A stretch of DNA of 33,421 nt from the NCBI GenBank assembly GCA_903850335.1, contig CAINLJ010000125.1:1-33421 (forward strand), written 5' to 3'. Under the pieces are notes generated by a model. The model saw only the letters and a list, made by a program, of their open reading frames with translations, did not search any database and was not told the origin of the DNA. The translations under genes were made by a program, and so were the position numbers. Within the stretch, counting starts at the first letter, position 1. Each line of letters starts with the position of its first letter. Below are positions 18,271 to 26,876 of this stretch, in pieces. This stretch comes from an uncultured Bacteroidia bacterium. Lineage in GTDB: Bacteria > Bacteroidota > Bacteroidia > Bacteroidales > Prolixibacteraceae.

Positions 18271-19746
18271 ATGAGAAAAATGAAAGTGGTTAGATTTATC
18301 AATAAAATCATTGGAATCCCGATGATAACCGGTATGATTGCTTTTTCAGGTGTGGCTTCTGTTAAGGGAACAAATAAAGTTCAGCCAAAGCCAAACATCG
18401 TGTTTATTCTTACTGATGATGAAGCTTGGAATCTGCTTGGTAAAGACGGCCGGTATCCGTTCATGAAAACGCCCAATCTTGATCGTATAGCAAAAGAAGG
18501 GGTAGTTTTTGATAATGCGTTTGTGTCAATTTCCCTTTGTTCACCAAGCAGAGCCTGTCTCATGACAGGATGTTATGCACATAAACACGGTGTTTATATA
18601 AATTCATACAGAGACCCTGATCCGGCAGTGCCTTTCCTTCCCAAAATCCTTCAGGAGGCGGGTTATGAAACTGCATTCCTGGGGAAATGGCATATGAAAA
18701 ATGGCGCTGAACCCAGAAAAGGGTTTGATTACTGGTTAAGTTTTGACGCACAGGGTCAATACACAAATCCTCCGCTGAATGAAAATGGCCGTGCATTTGT
18801 ACAGGAAGGATATATAACCGATATTCTCACAGATTATGCTGTACGCTGGTTAAAAAAGCCAAGAGAAAAACCGTTTTGCCTGTTCCTATGGCATAAAGCT
18901 GTACATGCTCCTTTTACACCGGCTCCGCGTGATTCCACTGCTTTCTCAGACGCCTCGATCCCGGAATACCCAAACTGGTACGACGATATGGCGGATAAAC
19001 CCAAATGGTTACGGCGAGGATGGTTTTACGGAGTACATTACGATGTATGGAGAGCAAGTGAAGGGAAACCTGTTCCGGATAAAATCGATCCGCGTCCCTG
19101 GAATCCGAAAAACAAACAAGTGATGAACTACCTAAGAGCTATGCTGGCCGTTGATAAAAGCACCGGAAATATCAGGAAGTGTCTCGAACAACTCAATGTA
19201 ATGGACAATACTGTTCTTGTTTTCAGCAGTGACAATGGATATTTCCTCGGCTCCCATCAGCGCGGCGATAAGCGGCTGATGTACGAAGAGTCTCTGCGCG
19301 TGCCACTTATGATCAGGTACCCCAAGATGATAAAAGAGGGATCAAAAAATAGCGAAATGGTTTTAAACATTGATATCCCACCAACTCTGGCGGAACTCGC
19401 AGGTGCCAAATTACCTCAAAAAATGCAGGGAACATCTCTGGTTCCATTGCTCAAACGGGAAGGGACCAGGTGGCGCAAATCATTTTTGTATGAATATTTT
19501 CAGGAAGAATATGCACCAGGCTTTGTCACTGTTGTTGGCGTGAGAACCAATAGGTATAAATACATCGAAAGCCTCCGTCAGACCGGTGATATAAATGAAT
19601 TATATGACCTTAAAACTGATCCAGGGGAAATGAATAATCTTATAAATGACCCGGGATACCGATCAGTTAGATCAGAAATGATCAGGGAACTTCAGAAACT
19701 GAAAACTGAGACCGGATACTTCGATCCCTGGATTTATAAAGAGTAA
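18271..19746 (+). CDS. S1-family sulfatase (CSPSR type)
   Basis: Exported type I sulfatase of 491 residues. The metal-binding start is VFILTDDEAWN (Asp49-Asp50). The formylglycine signature is LCSPSRACLMTG, with Cys90 as the residue to be converted. GKWHMKNG and FLWHKAVHAPFTP follow, then SSDNGYFLGSHQRGDKR (Asp321-Asn322 metal ligands plus conserved Lys/Arg). The C-terminal end (NRYKYIESL, ELYDLKTDPGEMNNLIND) is complete, so the enzyme looks active. A leader is present (IIGIPMITGMIAFSGVAS). Cys-type sulfatases need a maturase (anSME or FGE), which is not in the window. It hydrolyses sulfate esters from glycans; the position attacked cannot be read from sequence. It follows the DUF3863 gene by 19 bases, so it is probably co-transcribed. 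Confidence 0.9.
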   Translation: MRKMKVVRFINKIIGIPMITGMIAFSGVASVKGTNKVQPKPNIVFILTDDEAWNLLGKDGRYPFMKTPNLDRIAKEGVVFDNAFVSISLCSPSRACLMTGCYAHKHGVYINSYRDPDPAVPFLPKILQEAGYETAFLGKWHMKNGAEPRKGFDYWLSFDAQGQYTNPPLNENGRAFVQEGYITDILTDYAVRWLKKPREKPFCLFLWHKAVHAPFTPAPRDSTAFSDASIPEYPNWYDDMADKPKWLRRGWFYGVHYDVWRASEGKPVPDKIDPRPWNPKNKQVMNYLRAMLAVDKSTGNIRKCLEQLNVMDNTVLVFSSDNGYFLGSHQRGDKRLMYEESLRVPLMIRYPKMIKEGSKNSEMVLNIDIPPTLAELAGAKLPQKMQGTSLVPLLKREGTRWRKSFLYEYFQEEYAPGFVTVVGVRTNRYKYIESLRQTGDINELYDLKTDPGEMNNLINDPGYRSVRSEMIRELQKLKTETGYFDPWIYKE

Positions 19747-19866
19747 ATGAAACGAGCCATGAGCAAAATTCTCACACACAAGAGTATGACTAACCTGGCG
19801 AGTTCCATCTGGCCTTTTAAAAACAAATTATAGACAGATGAAATTCTACTTGAAAATCAATTGAAT

Positions 19867-20736
19867 ATGAAGATAACACTAAAAACATTAAAGATTATTA
19901 CATGCTCTTTGATTGTAATGCATTCTAATGGTTCTGTTTTAAGCAAAGACAGGCATGGTAAGACAGAGCGCAAACCTCTTAATATTCTGTTTCTGACTGC
20001 AGATGACCTGGCGTATAATTCAATAGGTTCTTTTGGATGCCGCGTAAAAGACATTTCTCCTAAAATTGACAAGCTTGCGTCCGAAGGTATAAGGTTTACA
20101 TATGCCCATATTAATTCCGCCGTTTGTCAGCCCTGCAGGCAATCGCTTCTTACCGGTCTTTACCCTCATAATAACGGAGCTGAAGGATTTGAACCTATTG
20201 ATAAAGGCGTAACAACACTTCCTGAGTTAATGAAAAAGGGAGGATACATAAACGGCATACTGGGCAAAGAGATTCATCACCAGCCAACTGAGAAATTCTT
20301 TTGGGATTTTGAAAAGAAAAGGTACCCCATGAGGTGTCTTCAGAACAAAGAATTCGGTTATATCTACAATTTCTGGTCTGACGGCACAACTGCAATGGCT
20401 GGCGATGCAACCGGAGGGTTGACATGGAAGGCAATGGTCAGGGCTGGTGAAAAAGATCAGAAAATTGCAGACAGGGTTGAATTATACCGTCACAGGGTAA
20501 GGGAGAAGTTCTATGATCTGAAAAATGATCCGGACTGCTATAATAACTTGATCGATAAACCGGAATATGGCATTAAAATAAAGGAATTCAAAGAAATGAT
20601 GCTGAAAGAGATGAAGAAGTATAAGGATCCTGCATATGAAGCTTTCAGGGACAGAGACAAAACCGGAGCAATAGAAAGCTTTATGGAGATGCAGCGTAAG
20701 AAGGCAAAAAACACCAAATCAAATGTGAGTTTTTAA
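19867..20736 (+). pseudogene. Internally deleted S1_8-like (sulfamidase-like) sulfatase remnant
   Basis: The N-terminal third and C-terminal quarter of a sulfatase are fused in one open frame of 289 residues; normal members have about 450-520. Present are FLTADDLAYNSIGSFGC (metal Asp pair), SAVCQPCRQSLLTGLYPHNN (formylglycine Cys87 from ATG 19867) and GKEIHHQPTEKFFWDF. The next residues are EKKRYPMRCLQNKEFGYIYN, which in relatives lies near the C terminus, followed by REKFYDLKNDPDCYNNL and the usual tail. Everything between is missing, including the HxPH and SDNG/SDHG metal-binding motifs and the lysine that contacts sulfate. The join lies at about 20306-20325. The frame was kept, so a truncated product may still be made, but sulfatase activity is very unlikely. 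ATG 19867 is preferred over TTG 19861. Confidence 0.82.
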
Positions 20737-20768
20737 CCCTGGCCGATCCGAAATAGGCATCGTCAGGG
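20737..20768 (+). other. Imperfect stem-loop after the sulfatase remnant
   Basis: CCCTG-GC-CGAT and ATCG-T-CAGGG can pair around an 11-base loop, starting directly after the stop codon of the sulfatase remnant. No T-tract follows, so it is not a standard intrinsic terminator; it may stabilise or process the mRNA. It may also be chance. Confidence 0.3.
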
Positions 20769-20816
20769 AGCATAACAAGCATAGTTCAAAAAATTAGATT
20801 TATTAAGAGATAGATT

Positions 20817-23060
20817 ATGAAGAATAAACATTACTTTTTGCTGGTTTTGGTGCTCTCTTTTAGCCTGGGTTTATCTGCACAGGTAAAGATAAATCCCTCC
20901 CTGGGATTCACGCTTGAAAATAAATTTGCCCGGTATGTTTTTGAACCTTTGGGAATGGGATTGTCTGCCATGTTTGATTTGAAAACGGGTTACAACCATG
21001 TCGATCCGGTTGATGGAAAACATCTTTTATGGAAAATAGTCTTTGGCAAAGGAATCATGCGTCCTGCCATCGACAATAATTATAAACCCTGCAGTTATGG
21101 CAGTCTGACCAAAAGGCCAGATGGCGGTCAGGTGCTGGTCCTTGAATGGAATGATCTTCGATTTTGGGAAGAGGATAGTATATGTTCTGTAAAGGTTACT
21201 GTTGAATTGCCTGAAAATGATGGTGTTGCTCAATGGAGGATTTCGGTTAGTAACCACTCTGACTATTGGGGATTGTGGGAGATTGCCTGCCCGGCAGTAA
21301 ATGGCTTTCCTGCCGGTGGGAAGTATGACATTGCAACCCCGGAAACAGGCAGTGGCGGATACCTGATTAAAAACTGGAAGGGATCATTTAAGCAGCGTTC
21401 CCCTTCCGGTTTCTTCCCAATGCAGTTTATGTCATTCAATACCAAATCGAATGGAGTCTATTTTTCAAGCAACGATGGTGAATCAAGGGCAAAGGATTTC
21501 TTTGCGGACTCAAAAACCAGGGAATTATCATTGATCCGATACCCCGAAAATATGGGGGTGGCAGGCTCAGATCTACCCAATTATTATCCGGTTTCCTTTG
21601 GTCCATATCAGGGGGGATGGCTGGAAGCTGCACACAGATATCGGAAGTGGGCGTTGAAGCAGGTTTGGACAGCCAGGGGTCCCATCTCTCAGAGACCCGA
21701 TTTCCCTGAAAAAGCTGTCAATGTTGGTTTCTGGGTAAGGGATACCTGGGTTTGGGATATCCCCCCAGATGAGATTAAAAATACCGGTGATCCGCATACA
21801 TGGAGAAGGGACGAACGCGATCCCCATGAAATGAACCTGCCTTTCCTTAATGCCATGAAAACCATGGGTGTGCCGATCGCATTTCAATGGTATGGATGGC
21901 ATCATGTGATGTTCGACAACGACTACCCGCACTTCCTGCCGGCTTTAAAAGGATTCAGGGAACGCGTGACTGAACTGGTTGATTCCGGAGCACTTATTGC
22001 TCCATATATCAATGGTTTAAGTGCTGACAGTAAAACGTATGACTGGTACAAATTTGACCCTCACGCCATAAAAGATGAGGCTGGAGGACTGCACCAGCAT
22101 TTTTACTGGGATGGAGCCGGACGTTTGACTCCCATGTGTCCAAATCAGAATTTCTGGCACTTTAGCATAAATAATGTGGTCGACAGTATTATCAATGTAT
22201 ATGGGGCCAATGGCATTTATATGGATGAGATATCGTGCAACTCGCATGAGCTGTGCTTTAATCCCAATCATCGTCATCCCTTGGGCGGGGGACGCTACTG
22301 GGCCGACGGCTATCGTAACATGTTTCGCAAAACGCTGAATATAGCGCATCAAAACGGGAAAAAAGTTGTCATTACTTCAGAATCGGCAAATGAGATTTTC
22401 TTTGATCTTGTGACAGCAAATCTCTTTACCGGCCGGCCAACCGATTACGAGATACCTATGCTTCAGGTTGTCTATTCAGGGTATACACTTTTTTATGGTA
22501 CTGTATGTGATTTCAGAAAAAGCGACCTGCTTTTCAACTTTTGTGTTGGCCAGGGTTTTATTGACGGACGCCAGATAGGATGGATGGATTTCGACCTTTT
22601 CAGGCCTCAGTTCAAAACAAAAGTTGAATACCTGAAGAACTGTGCCAGATACCGGATGGCTACACAAAAATACCTGACCTTCGGACGGTTATGGGAACCA
22701 ATAGTTCCTGATAATGATGTCCCTGTTTTTACGGAGGAGTTCCAGGGTGGCGGAGCACATACTGGTACAGCGCCCTCAGCAGAGGCCAGGTTGTGGCAGG
22801 CGGAAGATGGCAAAATAGCGATTTTCATTGCCAATTACATTAACGAAAAAGTTAATTTTTCATATACTATTGATCCCGGTAAATATGGCCTGGAAGCTTC
22901 CAATTATCAGATTACAGAAATTTCTCCGGAAGGGAATAATTCAGTTTCTCAATCCGGGAAAACTATTTCAAGGACAGAAATTCTGGAGCCGAACAAGGTG
23001 AAAGTGATTGAATTTGCACCTATAAAGGAAAGCGGACTGAAAATAAATCAGATTAAATGA
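20817..23060 (+). CDS. DUF6259-type putative glycosidase, tandem copy 1
   Basis: Exported protein of 747 residues with signal peptide YFLLVLVLSFSLGLSAQ. An N-terminal beta-sandwich of roughly 300 residues (GFTLENKFARYVFEPLGMG, VAQWRISVSNHSDYWGLWE) is followed by a TIM-barrel-like region. The strand-end motif GIYMDEISCNSHELCF contains Asp470-Glu471 and VVITSESANEIFFD contains Glu522; by analogy with GH-D/GH101-like retaining enzymes these are candidates for nucleophile and acid/base. The C-terminal beta domain includes AIFIANYINEKVNFSY and KVKVIEFAP. The family name DUF6259 is from memory and I know no confirmed substrate. The stop overlaps the next ATG (ATGA, 23057-23060), showing translational coupling to its paralogue. 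An 80-base spacer upstream has no clear promoter. Confidence 0.65.
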   Translation: MKNKHYFLLVLVLSFSLGLSAQVKINPSLGFTLENKFARYVFEPLGMGLSAMFDLKTGYNHVDPVDGKHLLWKIVFGKGIMRPAIDNNYKPCSYGSLTKRPDGGQVLVLEWNDLRFWEEDSICSVKVTVELPENDGVAQWRISVSNHSDYWGLWEIACPAVNGFPAGGKYDIATPETGSGGYLIKNWKGSFKQRSPSGFFPMQFMSFNTKSNGVYFSSNDGESRAKDFFADSKTRELSLIRYPENMGVAGSDLPNYYPVSFGPYQGGWLEAAHRYRKWALKQVWTARGPISQRPDFPEKAVNVGFWVRDTWVWDIPPDEIKNTGDPHTWRRDERDPHEMNLPFLNAMKTMGVPIAFQWYGWHHVMFDNDYPHFLPALKGFRERVTELVDSGALIAPYINGLSADSKTYDWYKFDPHAIKDEAGGLHQHFYWDGAGRLTPMCPNQNFWHFSINNVVDSIINVYGANGIYMDEISCNSHELCFNPNHRHPLGGGRYWADGYRNMFRKTLNIAHQNGKKVVITSESANEIFFDLVTANLFTGRPTDYEIPMLQVVYSGYTLFYGTVCDFRKSDLLFNFCVGQGFIDGRQIGWMDFDLFRPQFKTKVEYLKNCARYRMATQKYLTFGRLWEPIVPDNDVPVFTEEFQGGGAHTGTAPSAEARLWQAEDGKIAIFIANYINEKVNFSYTIDPGKYGLEASNYQITEISPEGNNSVSQSGKTISRTEILEPNKVKVIEFAPIKESGLKINQIK

Positions 23061-25315
23061 CAACTATGAAGAATTTTAAAATATCAGCCATATTGGTAAT
23101 TCTGCTCCAGGTACAGCTTTTATCTGCACAAAACCAGGTCAACATATCCAAAGGATTTACCTTAAAAAACGATCACGTATTATTTGAATTCGAACCTGAT
23201 TATCTGGGTCTTTCATCAATGACGGACCTTTCAACCAATCACGAACATATAAATGCGGTAAACGGGAAACACCTCCTATGGGAAATAGCTTTTGCAAAAG
23301 GCAATCAGATCTATACCATTACGAATAATTACCAAAAATGTTCTTTTGCAAAAGTTGAAAACTTAGCCAATGGCACTACCAGGGCAACTATGGAATGGAA
23401 CAGGGTAAGGTGGTGGAACGAAGATGATGCAGTATCGGTAACAGTAATTGTCGATTTACCAAAAGACAAAGGCATCGCAGAATGGAGAATCTTTGTTGAA
23501 AACAATAGCGATTACTGGGGTTTATGGTCTGTTCTTTTCCCAATTGTCAATGGATTTCCGGAGTCGGGAAAATATGATATTGCCCGTCCGTCGTTTGCCA
23601 GGGGAGGTGAATTAATCAGAGCCTGTGACCAAAAGCTCACCGGTCGTTACCCAGGGAGCGTTTGGCCTATGCAATTTGTCTCCTTCAGTAATGGCAATAA
23701 CAGTGTTTATCTGGCTACTATGGATCCTGAAGCAAGGGCTAAGGAATTTGTAATTGAACCAATAAAAAATCCTGACAGCCAGAGATATCCCATTATTTTT
23801 GAAGGAAGACGGCATCGCAAATTTGATCCTGAACCGGGAGAGAGAGTCTATATAATCCATTACCCCGATGATATGGGAGTGCAGGGCTCTGATTACCCCG
23901 ATCATTATCCCGTTGCTTTTGGGGTACACCAGGGAGGATGGACTGAAGCCGCCCGGATTTACAGGCCATGGGCCCTAAATCAAAAATGGATGCAAAAAGG
24001 AGCTTTATCAAACCGGATTGACATTCCTGAAAGCATCATTAAACTGGGTGTCTGGATACAGGATAGCTGGGTACGGAACAATTCAGAAGAATCTCCTGCC
24101 GGGATGAATAAACCACTGCTGGAGGCTGCTAAAAAACTCGATGTGCCTGTCGGACTCCATTGGTACAGGTGGAATGTAACACCTTTCGATAAACTTTATC
24201 CACACTTTTTGCCGGCCAGGGAAGGATTTAAGGAAAGAGTCAGTGAGCTGAAAAACAACAATATTCTTGTTATGCCATATATAAACGGTTCGAGCGTGGA
24301 TATGAATGTTTCAGACTTCGACAGGTTTGAGCGGCATGCAGTTAAAGATGAAGCAGGTGGATTGAGGCATCATTACTATTCAGATAGTGCAGGTCGGTTG
24401 GTTTCAATGTGCGGAAACCAGGTTCCCTGGCATGATGAGATTGAATCGCTGGTGGACAATATAAGAAAACAGTACGGTGTAACAGGGATTTACATCGATC
24501 AGGTATCCGGGCTTTATCATGAATTATGTTTTGACAAATCTCATTTGCACCCTCTTGGCGGTGGCAGCTACTGGACAAGAGGAAACCGCGACCTGCTTGG
24601 GAAAGTAAAGAATGTGGCCCTTCGGAATGGTGGCAATATGGTGGTTACTTCGGAAGGTGCAAGTGAAGTATTCTTTGACCAGCTGGATGCAAACCTCTTC
24701 TGGTCGCAACCCTCGGAAAGAGAGATACCATTGATGCAAATGGTCTATTCAGGATATGCAATTTTCTTTGGGAGTACATGTGACTATACAAAAAGCCCTA
24801 ATTACTTCAGGTATGCGCAGGGCCAGGCTTTTATCGACGGACGGCAAAACGGATGGATGGATCTGGGACTTTTTAAAGCTGAATATATGGGGAAAGCCGA
24901 CTATCTTAAACAATGTGCTAAATACCGGATAAATACCCTTAAATTCCTGGTTTACGGACAGCTTCTCGATCCTGTTATTCCTTCCAAAGGGATTGAAAGG
25001 TTTACCGACAATGGCTTTGGATGGGGAATGTATGAGAAGCAGCGCTCCGCAAATGTTCCATGTGCTGAAGCACGTTTATGGAAATCGGAAGAGGGTCATC
25101 TGGCTATCTTTTTTGCCAATTATGTGGATAAAACAATCGACTTCTCATACAAGATCAATCCTGGCAATTACGGTTTACCGAAGGGTAAATGGCAAATAAA
25201 AGAAATAGGATGGAAATCTTCAAAAAATATAGGTGAGTTCACTGATTTTATTGACCGGACTGAAGTCCTAGCACCGGGTATGATAAAAGTGATTGAGCTG
25301 GCTCCTTACAGGTGA
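23057..25315 (+). CDS. DUF6259-type putative glycosidase, tandem copy 2
   Basis: Paralogue of the preceding gene along its whole length, 752 residues, with its own signal peptide (ISAILVILLQVQLLSAQ). Shared blocks include NSDYWGLWSVLFPIVNGFPE, GSDYPDHYPVAFGVHQGGW, HLHPLGGGSYW, IPLMQMVYSGYAIFFG and GQAFIDGRQNGWMD. Candidate catalytic positions are kept: Asp481 in GIYIDQVSGLYHELCF and Glu533 in VVTSEGASEVFF. Differences matter: the residue after the Asp is Gln instead of Glu, and the loop holding WRRDERDPHE in copy 1 is absent, while copy 2 has an extra KNPDSQRYPIIFEGRRHRK segment. This suggests divergence in substrate after an old duplication. ATG 23066 is an alternative start. Function unknown; context says glycan cleavage. 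Confidence 0.65.
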   Translation: MTTMKNFKISAILVILLQVQLLSAQNQVNISKGFTLKNDHVLFEFEPDYLGLSSMTDLSTNHEHINAVNGKHLLWEIAFAKGNQIYTITNNYQKCSFAKVENLANGTTRATMEWNRVRWWNEDDAVSVTVIVDLPKDKGIAEWRIFVENNSDYWGLWSVLFPIVNGFPESGKYDIARPSFARGGELIRACDQKLTGRYPGSVWPMQFVSFSNGNNSVYLATMDPEARAKEFVIEPIKNPDSQRYPIIFEGRRHRKFDPEPGERVYIIHYPDDMGVQGSDYPDHYPVAFGVHQGGWTEAARIYRPWALNQKWMQKGALSNRIDIPESIIKLGVWIQDSWVRNNSEESPAGMNKPLLEAAKKLDVPVGLHWYRWNVTPFDKLYPHFLPAREGFKERVSELKNNNILVMPYINGSSVDMNVSDFDRFERHAVKDEAGGLRHHYYSDSAGRLVSMCGNQVPWHDEIESLVDNIRKQYGVTGIYIDQVSGLYHELCFDKSHLHPLGGGSYWTRGNRDLLGKVKNVALRNGGNMVVTSEGASEVFFDQLDANLFWSQPSEREIPLMQMVYSGYAIFFGSTCDYTKSPNYFRYAQGQAFIDGRQNGWMDLGLFKAEYMGKADYLKQCAKYRINTLKFLVYGQLLDPVIPSKGIERFTDNGFGWGMYEKQRSANVPCAEARLWKSEEGHLAIFFANYVDKTIDFSYKINPGNYGLPKGKWQIKEIGWKSSKNIGEFTDFIDRTEVLAPGMIKVIELAPYR

Positions 25316-25497
25316 CATTCCTGCAATTCCAAAAGGCGTTTCCCAACAATTGGAAAGGGAAGATAGTTGAAGTTAAGGACAAAAATGACCCGCATTTTAT
25401 CTCATTCGACTTTGGTCTGAAGTTGGTTGCGAATTTAAACAAAGAGGTTATAATGACTTATTTTAATAATCAAGCTATTGCTAATTTAGAAGAATAA
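25312..25497 (+). CDS. Possible small protein of 61 residues, unrecognised
   Basis: An open frame starting with GTG that overlaps the stop of the DUF6259 copy 2 gene and ends one base before the ATG of the PLP enzyme. The product would begin MTFLQFQKAFPNNWKGK and contain FISFDFGLKLVANLNKEV; it is soluble with no signal peptide. I recognise no family. Its exact fit between two genes hints at a real coupled gene, but the non-ATG start and small size make a plain spacer equally possible. Confidence 0.3.
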   Translation: MTFLQFQKAFPNNWKGKIVEVKDKNDPHFISFDFGLKLVANLNKEVIMTYFNNQAIANLEE

Positions 25498-25498
25498 A

Positions 25499-26755
25499 AT
25501 GGATAAGAGAACTTTTATTAAGAAGACGGGATTAGTTGGATTGGGTGGCATACTTAGCATGAATAGTCTTGCTGAAATGTTCAGGAGCGTATCTGCTATT
25601 CCATCAGCAGATTTAGCAAAGAATGAAGATTTCTGGGCTGCCATACGTAAAGGGTACAGACTTAAACCCGATTTTATTAACCTTGAAAACGGTTACTATA
25701 ATTTCATGCCGGAACAAGTATTGGAAAAGTTTATTGAACATGTAAGAGAGGTAAACTATCATGGATCCTATTATATGCGAACAGTTCAGATTGAAAATAA
25801 AAAAGCCATGGCTGCAAAACTTGCAGCTGTTGCAGGCTGTTCTCCAGATGAATTGATTATTACAAGGAATACAACCGAATCGCTGGATATGATTATTAGC
25901 GGACGTGACTGGAATCCCGGTGATGAAACTGTAATGGCAGAACAGGATTATGGCGCAATGCGCGATATGTTTTCCCAGGTTTCAAAAAGATATGGTGTGA
26001 TAAATAAAGTGGTATCCGTTCCAAATCATCCTGAATCAGATGAAGAGATTGTAAATATTTATGCATCAGTTATTACCGATAAAACAAAACTTCTTATGGT
26101 ATGCCATATCATCAATATTACCGGACAAATATTACCTGTGAGGAAAATATGTGATATGGCACATAACAGGGGAGTAGAGGTTATGGTCGACGGAGCCCAT
26201 GCATTTGGACATTTTGTATTCAAAATTCCAGACCTTCATTGTGACTATTACGGTAGCAGCCTTCATAAATGGATGAGTGTCCCCCTGGGTTCCGGTATAC
26301 TTTATGTGAATAAAGATAAAATAGGGAATGTTTGGCCTCTCATGGCTTCCAGTGAGAAAGAACAGGGTAGTATCTCGAGGCTGAACCACATGGGTACCCA
26401 TCCTGCTCATACCGTCCTTGCCATTGCCGATGCCCTTGATTTTTATAATATGATAGGTATGGAAAGGAAAGAGGCCAGATTGAGATATTTACAAAATTAC
26501 TGGACTTTAAAAGTGAGAGATCTGCCTCACGTCATTTTGAACACGCCCGCTGATCCAGTCCGTTCCTGTGGAATTGCAAATGCAGGAATTAAGGGTATGA
26601 AACCGTCTGATCTGGCTGATAAACTGTTTCAGAATTACAATATATATACCGCTCCTATTGATGGTTCAGGAGTGCATGGGTGCCGCATAACGCCAAATGT
26701 TTATACAAGCACCGCAGAGCTCGATGTACTGGTAAAAGCTCTTACTGAGTTATAA
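25499..26755 (+). CDS. Exported PLP enzyme, aminotransferase class V fold (isopenicillin N epimerase-like)
   Basis: Fold-type I pyridoxal-phosphate protein of 418 residues. The leader MDKRTFIKKTGLVGLGGILS is Tat-like with Lys-Arg in place of Arg-Arg, so export of the folded holoenzyme is predicted. The core shows ITRNTTESLDMIISG (phosphate-binding loop), a long central domain, VMVDGAHAFGHF with the pyridine-contacting Asp231, and the Schiff-base lysine in SSLHKWMSVPLGSG (Lys257). The C-terminal domain ends in VHGCRITPNVYTSTAELDVL, the usual carboxylate-binding Arg region. Relatives include isopenicillin N epimerase-like enzymes, kynureninases and cysteine desulfurases; the true reaction is unknown. 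Such an enzyme is unusual inside a run of glycosidases and sulfatases. It follows the DUF6259 pair and precedes the LamG gene by 121 bases. Confidence 0.82.
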   Translation: MDKRTFIKKTGLVGLGGILSMNSLAEMFRSVSAIPSADLAKNEDFWAAIRKGYRLKPDFINLENGYYNFMPEQVLEKFIEHVREVNYHGSYYMRTVQIENKKAMAAKLAAVAGCSPDELIITRNTTESLDMIISGRDWNPGDETVMAEQDYGAMRDMFSQVSKRYGVINKVVSVPNHPESDEEIVNIYASVITDKTKLLMVCHIINITGQILPVRKICDMAHNRGVEVMVDGAHAFGHFVFKIPDLHCDYYGSSLHKWMSVPLGSGILYVNKDKIGNVWPLMASSEKEQGSISRLNHMGTHPAHTVLAIADALDFYNMIGMERKEARLRYLQNYWTLKVRDLPHVILNTPADPVRSCGIANAGIKGMKPSDLADKLFQNYNIYTAPIDGSGVHGCRITPNVYTSTAELDVLVKALTEL

Positions 26756-26876
26756 TTGAATACATTTAAAAATAGTATATAGTTTCACGAAATTTCCTAA
26801 GTATGAATACTTGTAAAACTAAACTTCCTTGAGAATCAAGAACTAGAAATAAGAAAGTTAATCTAAATTTATTGTC
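26756..26876 (+). other. 121-base A+T-rich spacer
   Basis: This spacer before the LamG gene is one of the longer gaps in the + strand gene run. It contains TATATAGTTTC near 26777, which only partly resembles the Bacteroidota -7 element TAnnTTTG, and I find no clear -33 partner or terminator hairpin. It may carry a weak promoter. Confidence 0.25.

Noticed and set aside
19747-19833. 28-codon frame starting directly after the sulfatase stop
   Set aside because: ATG follows the TAA at once, but the product (SKILTHKSMTNLASS) resembles nothing and the length is within chance.
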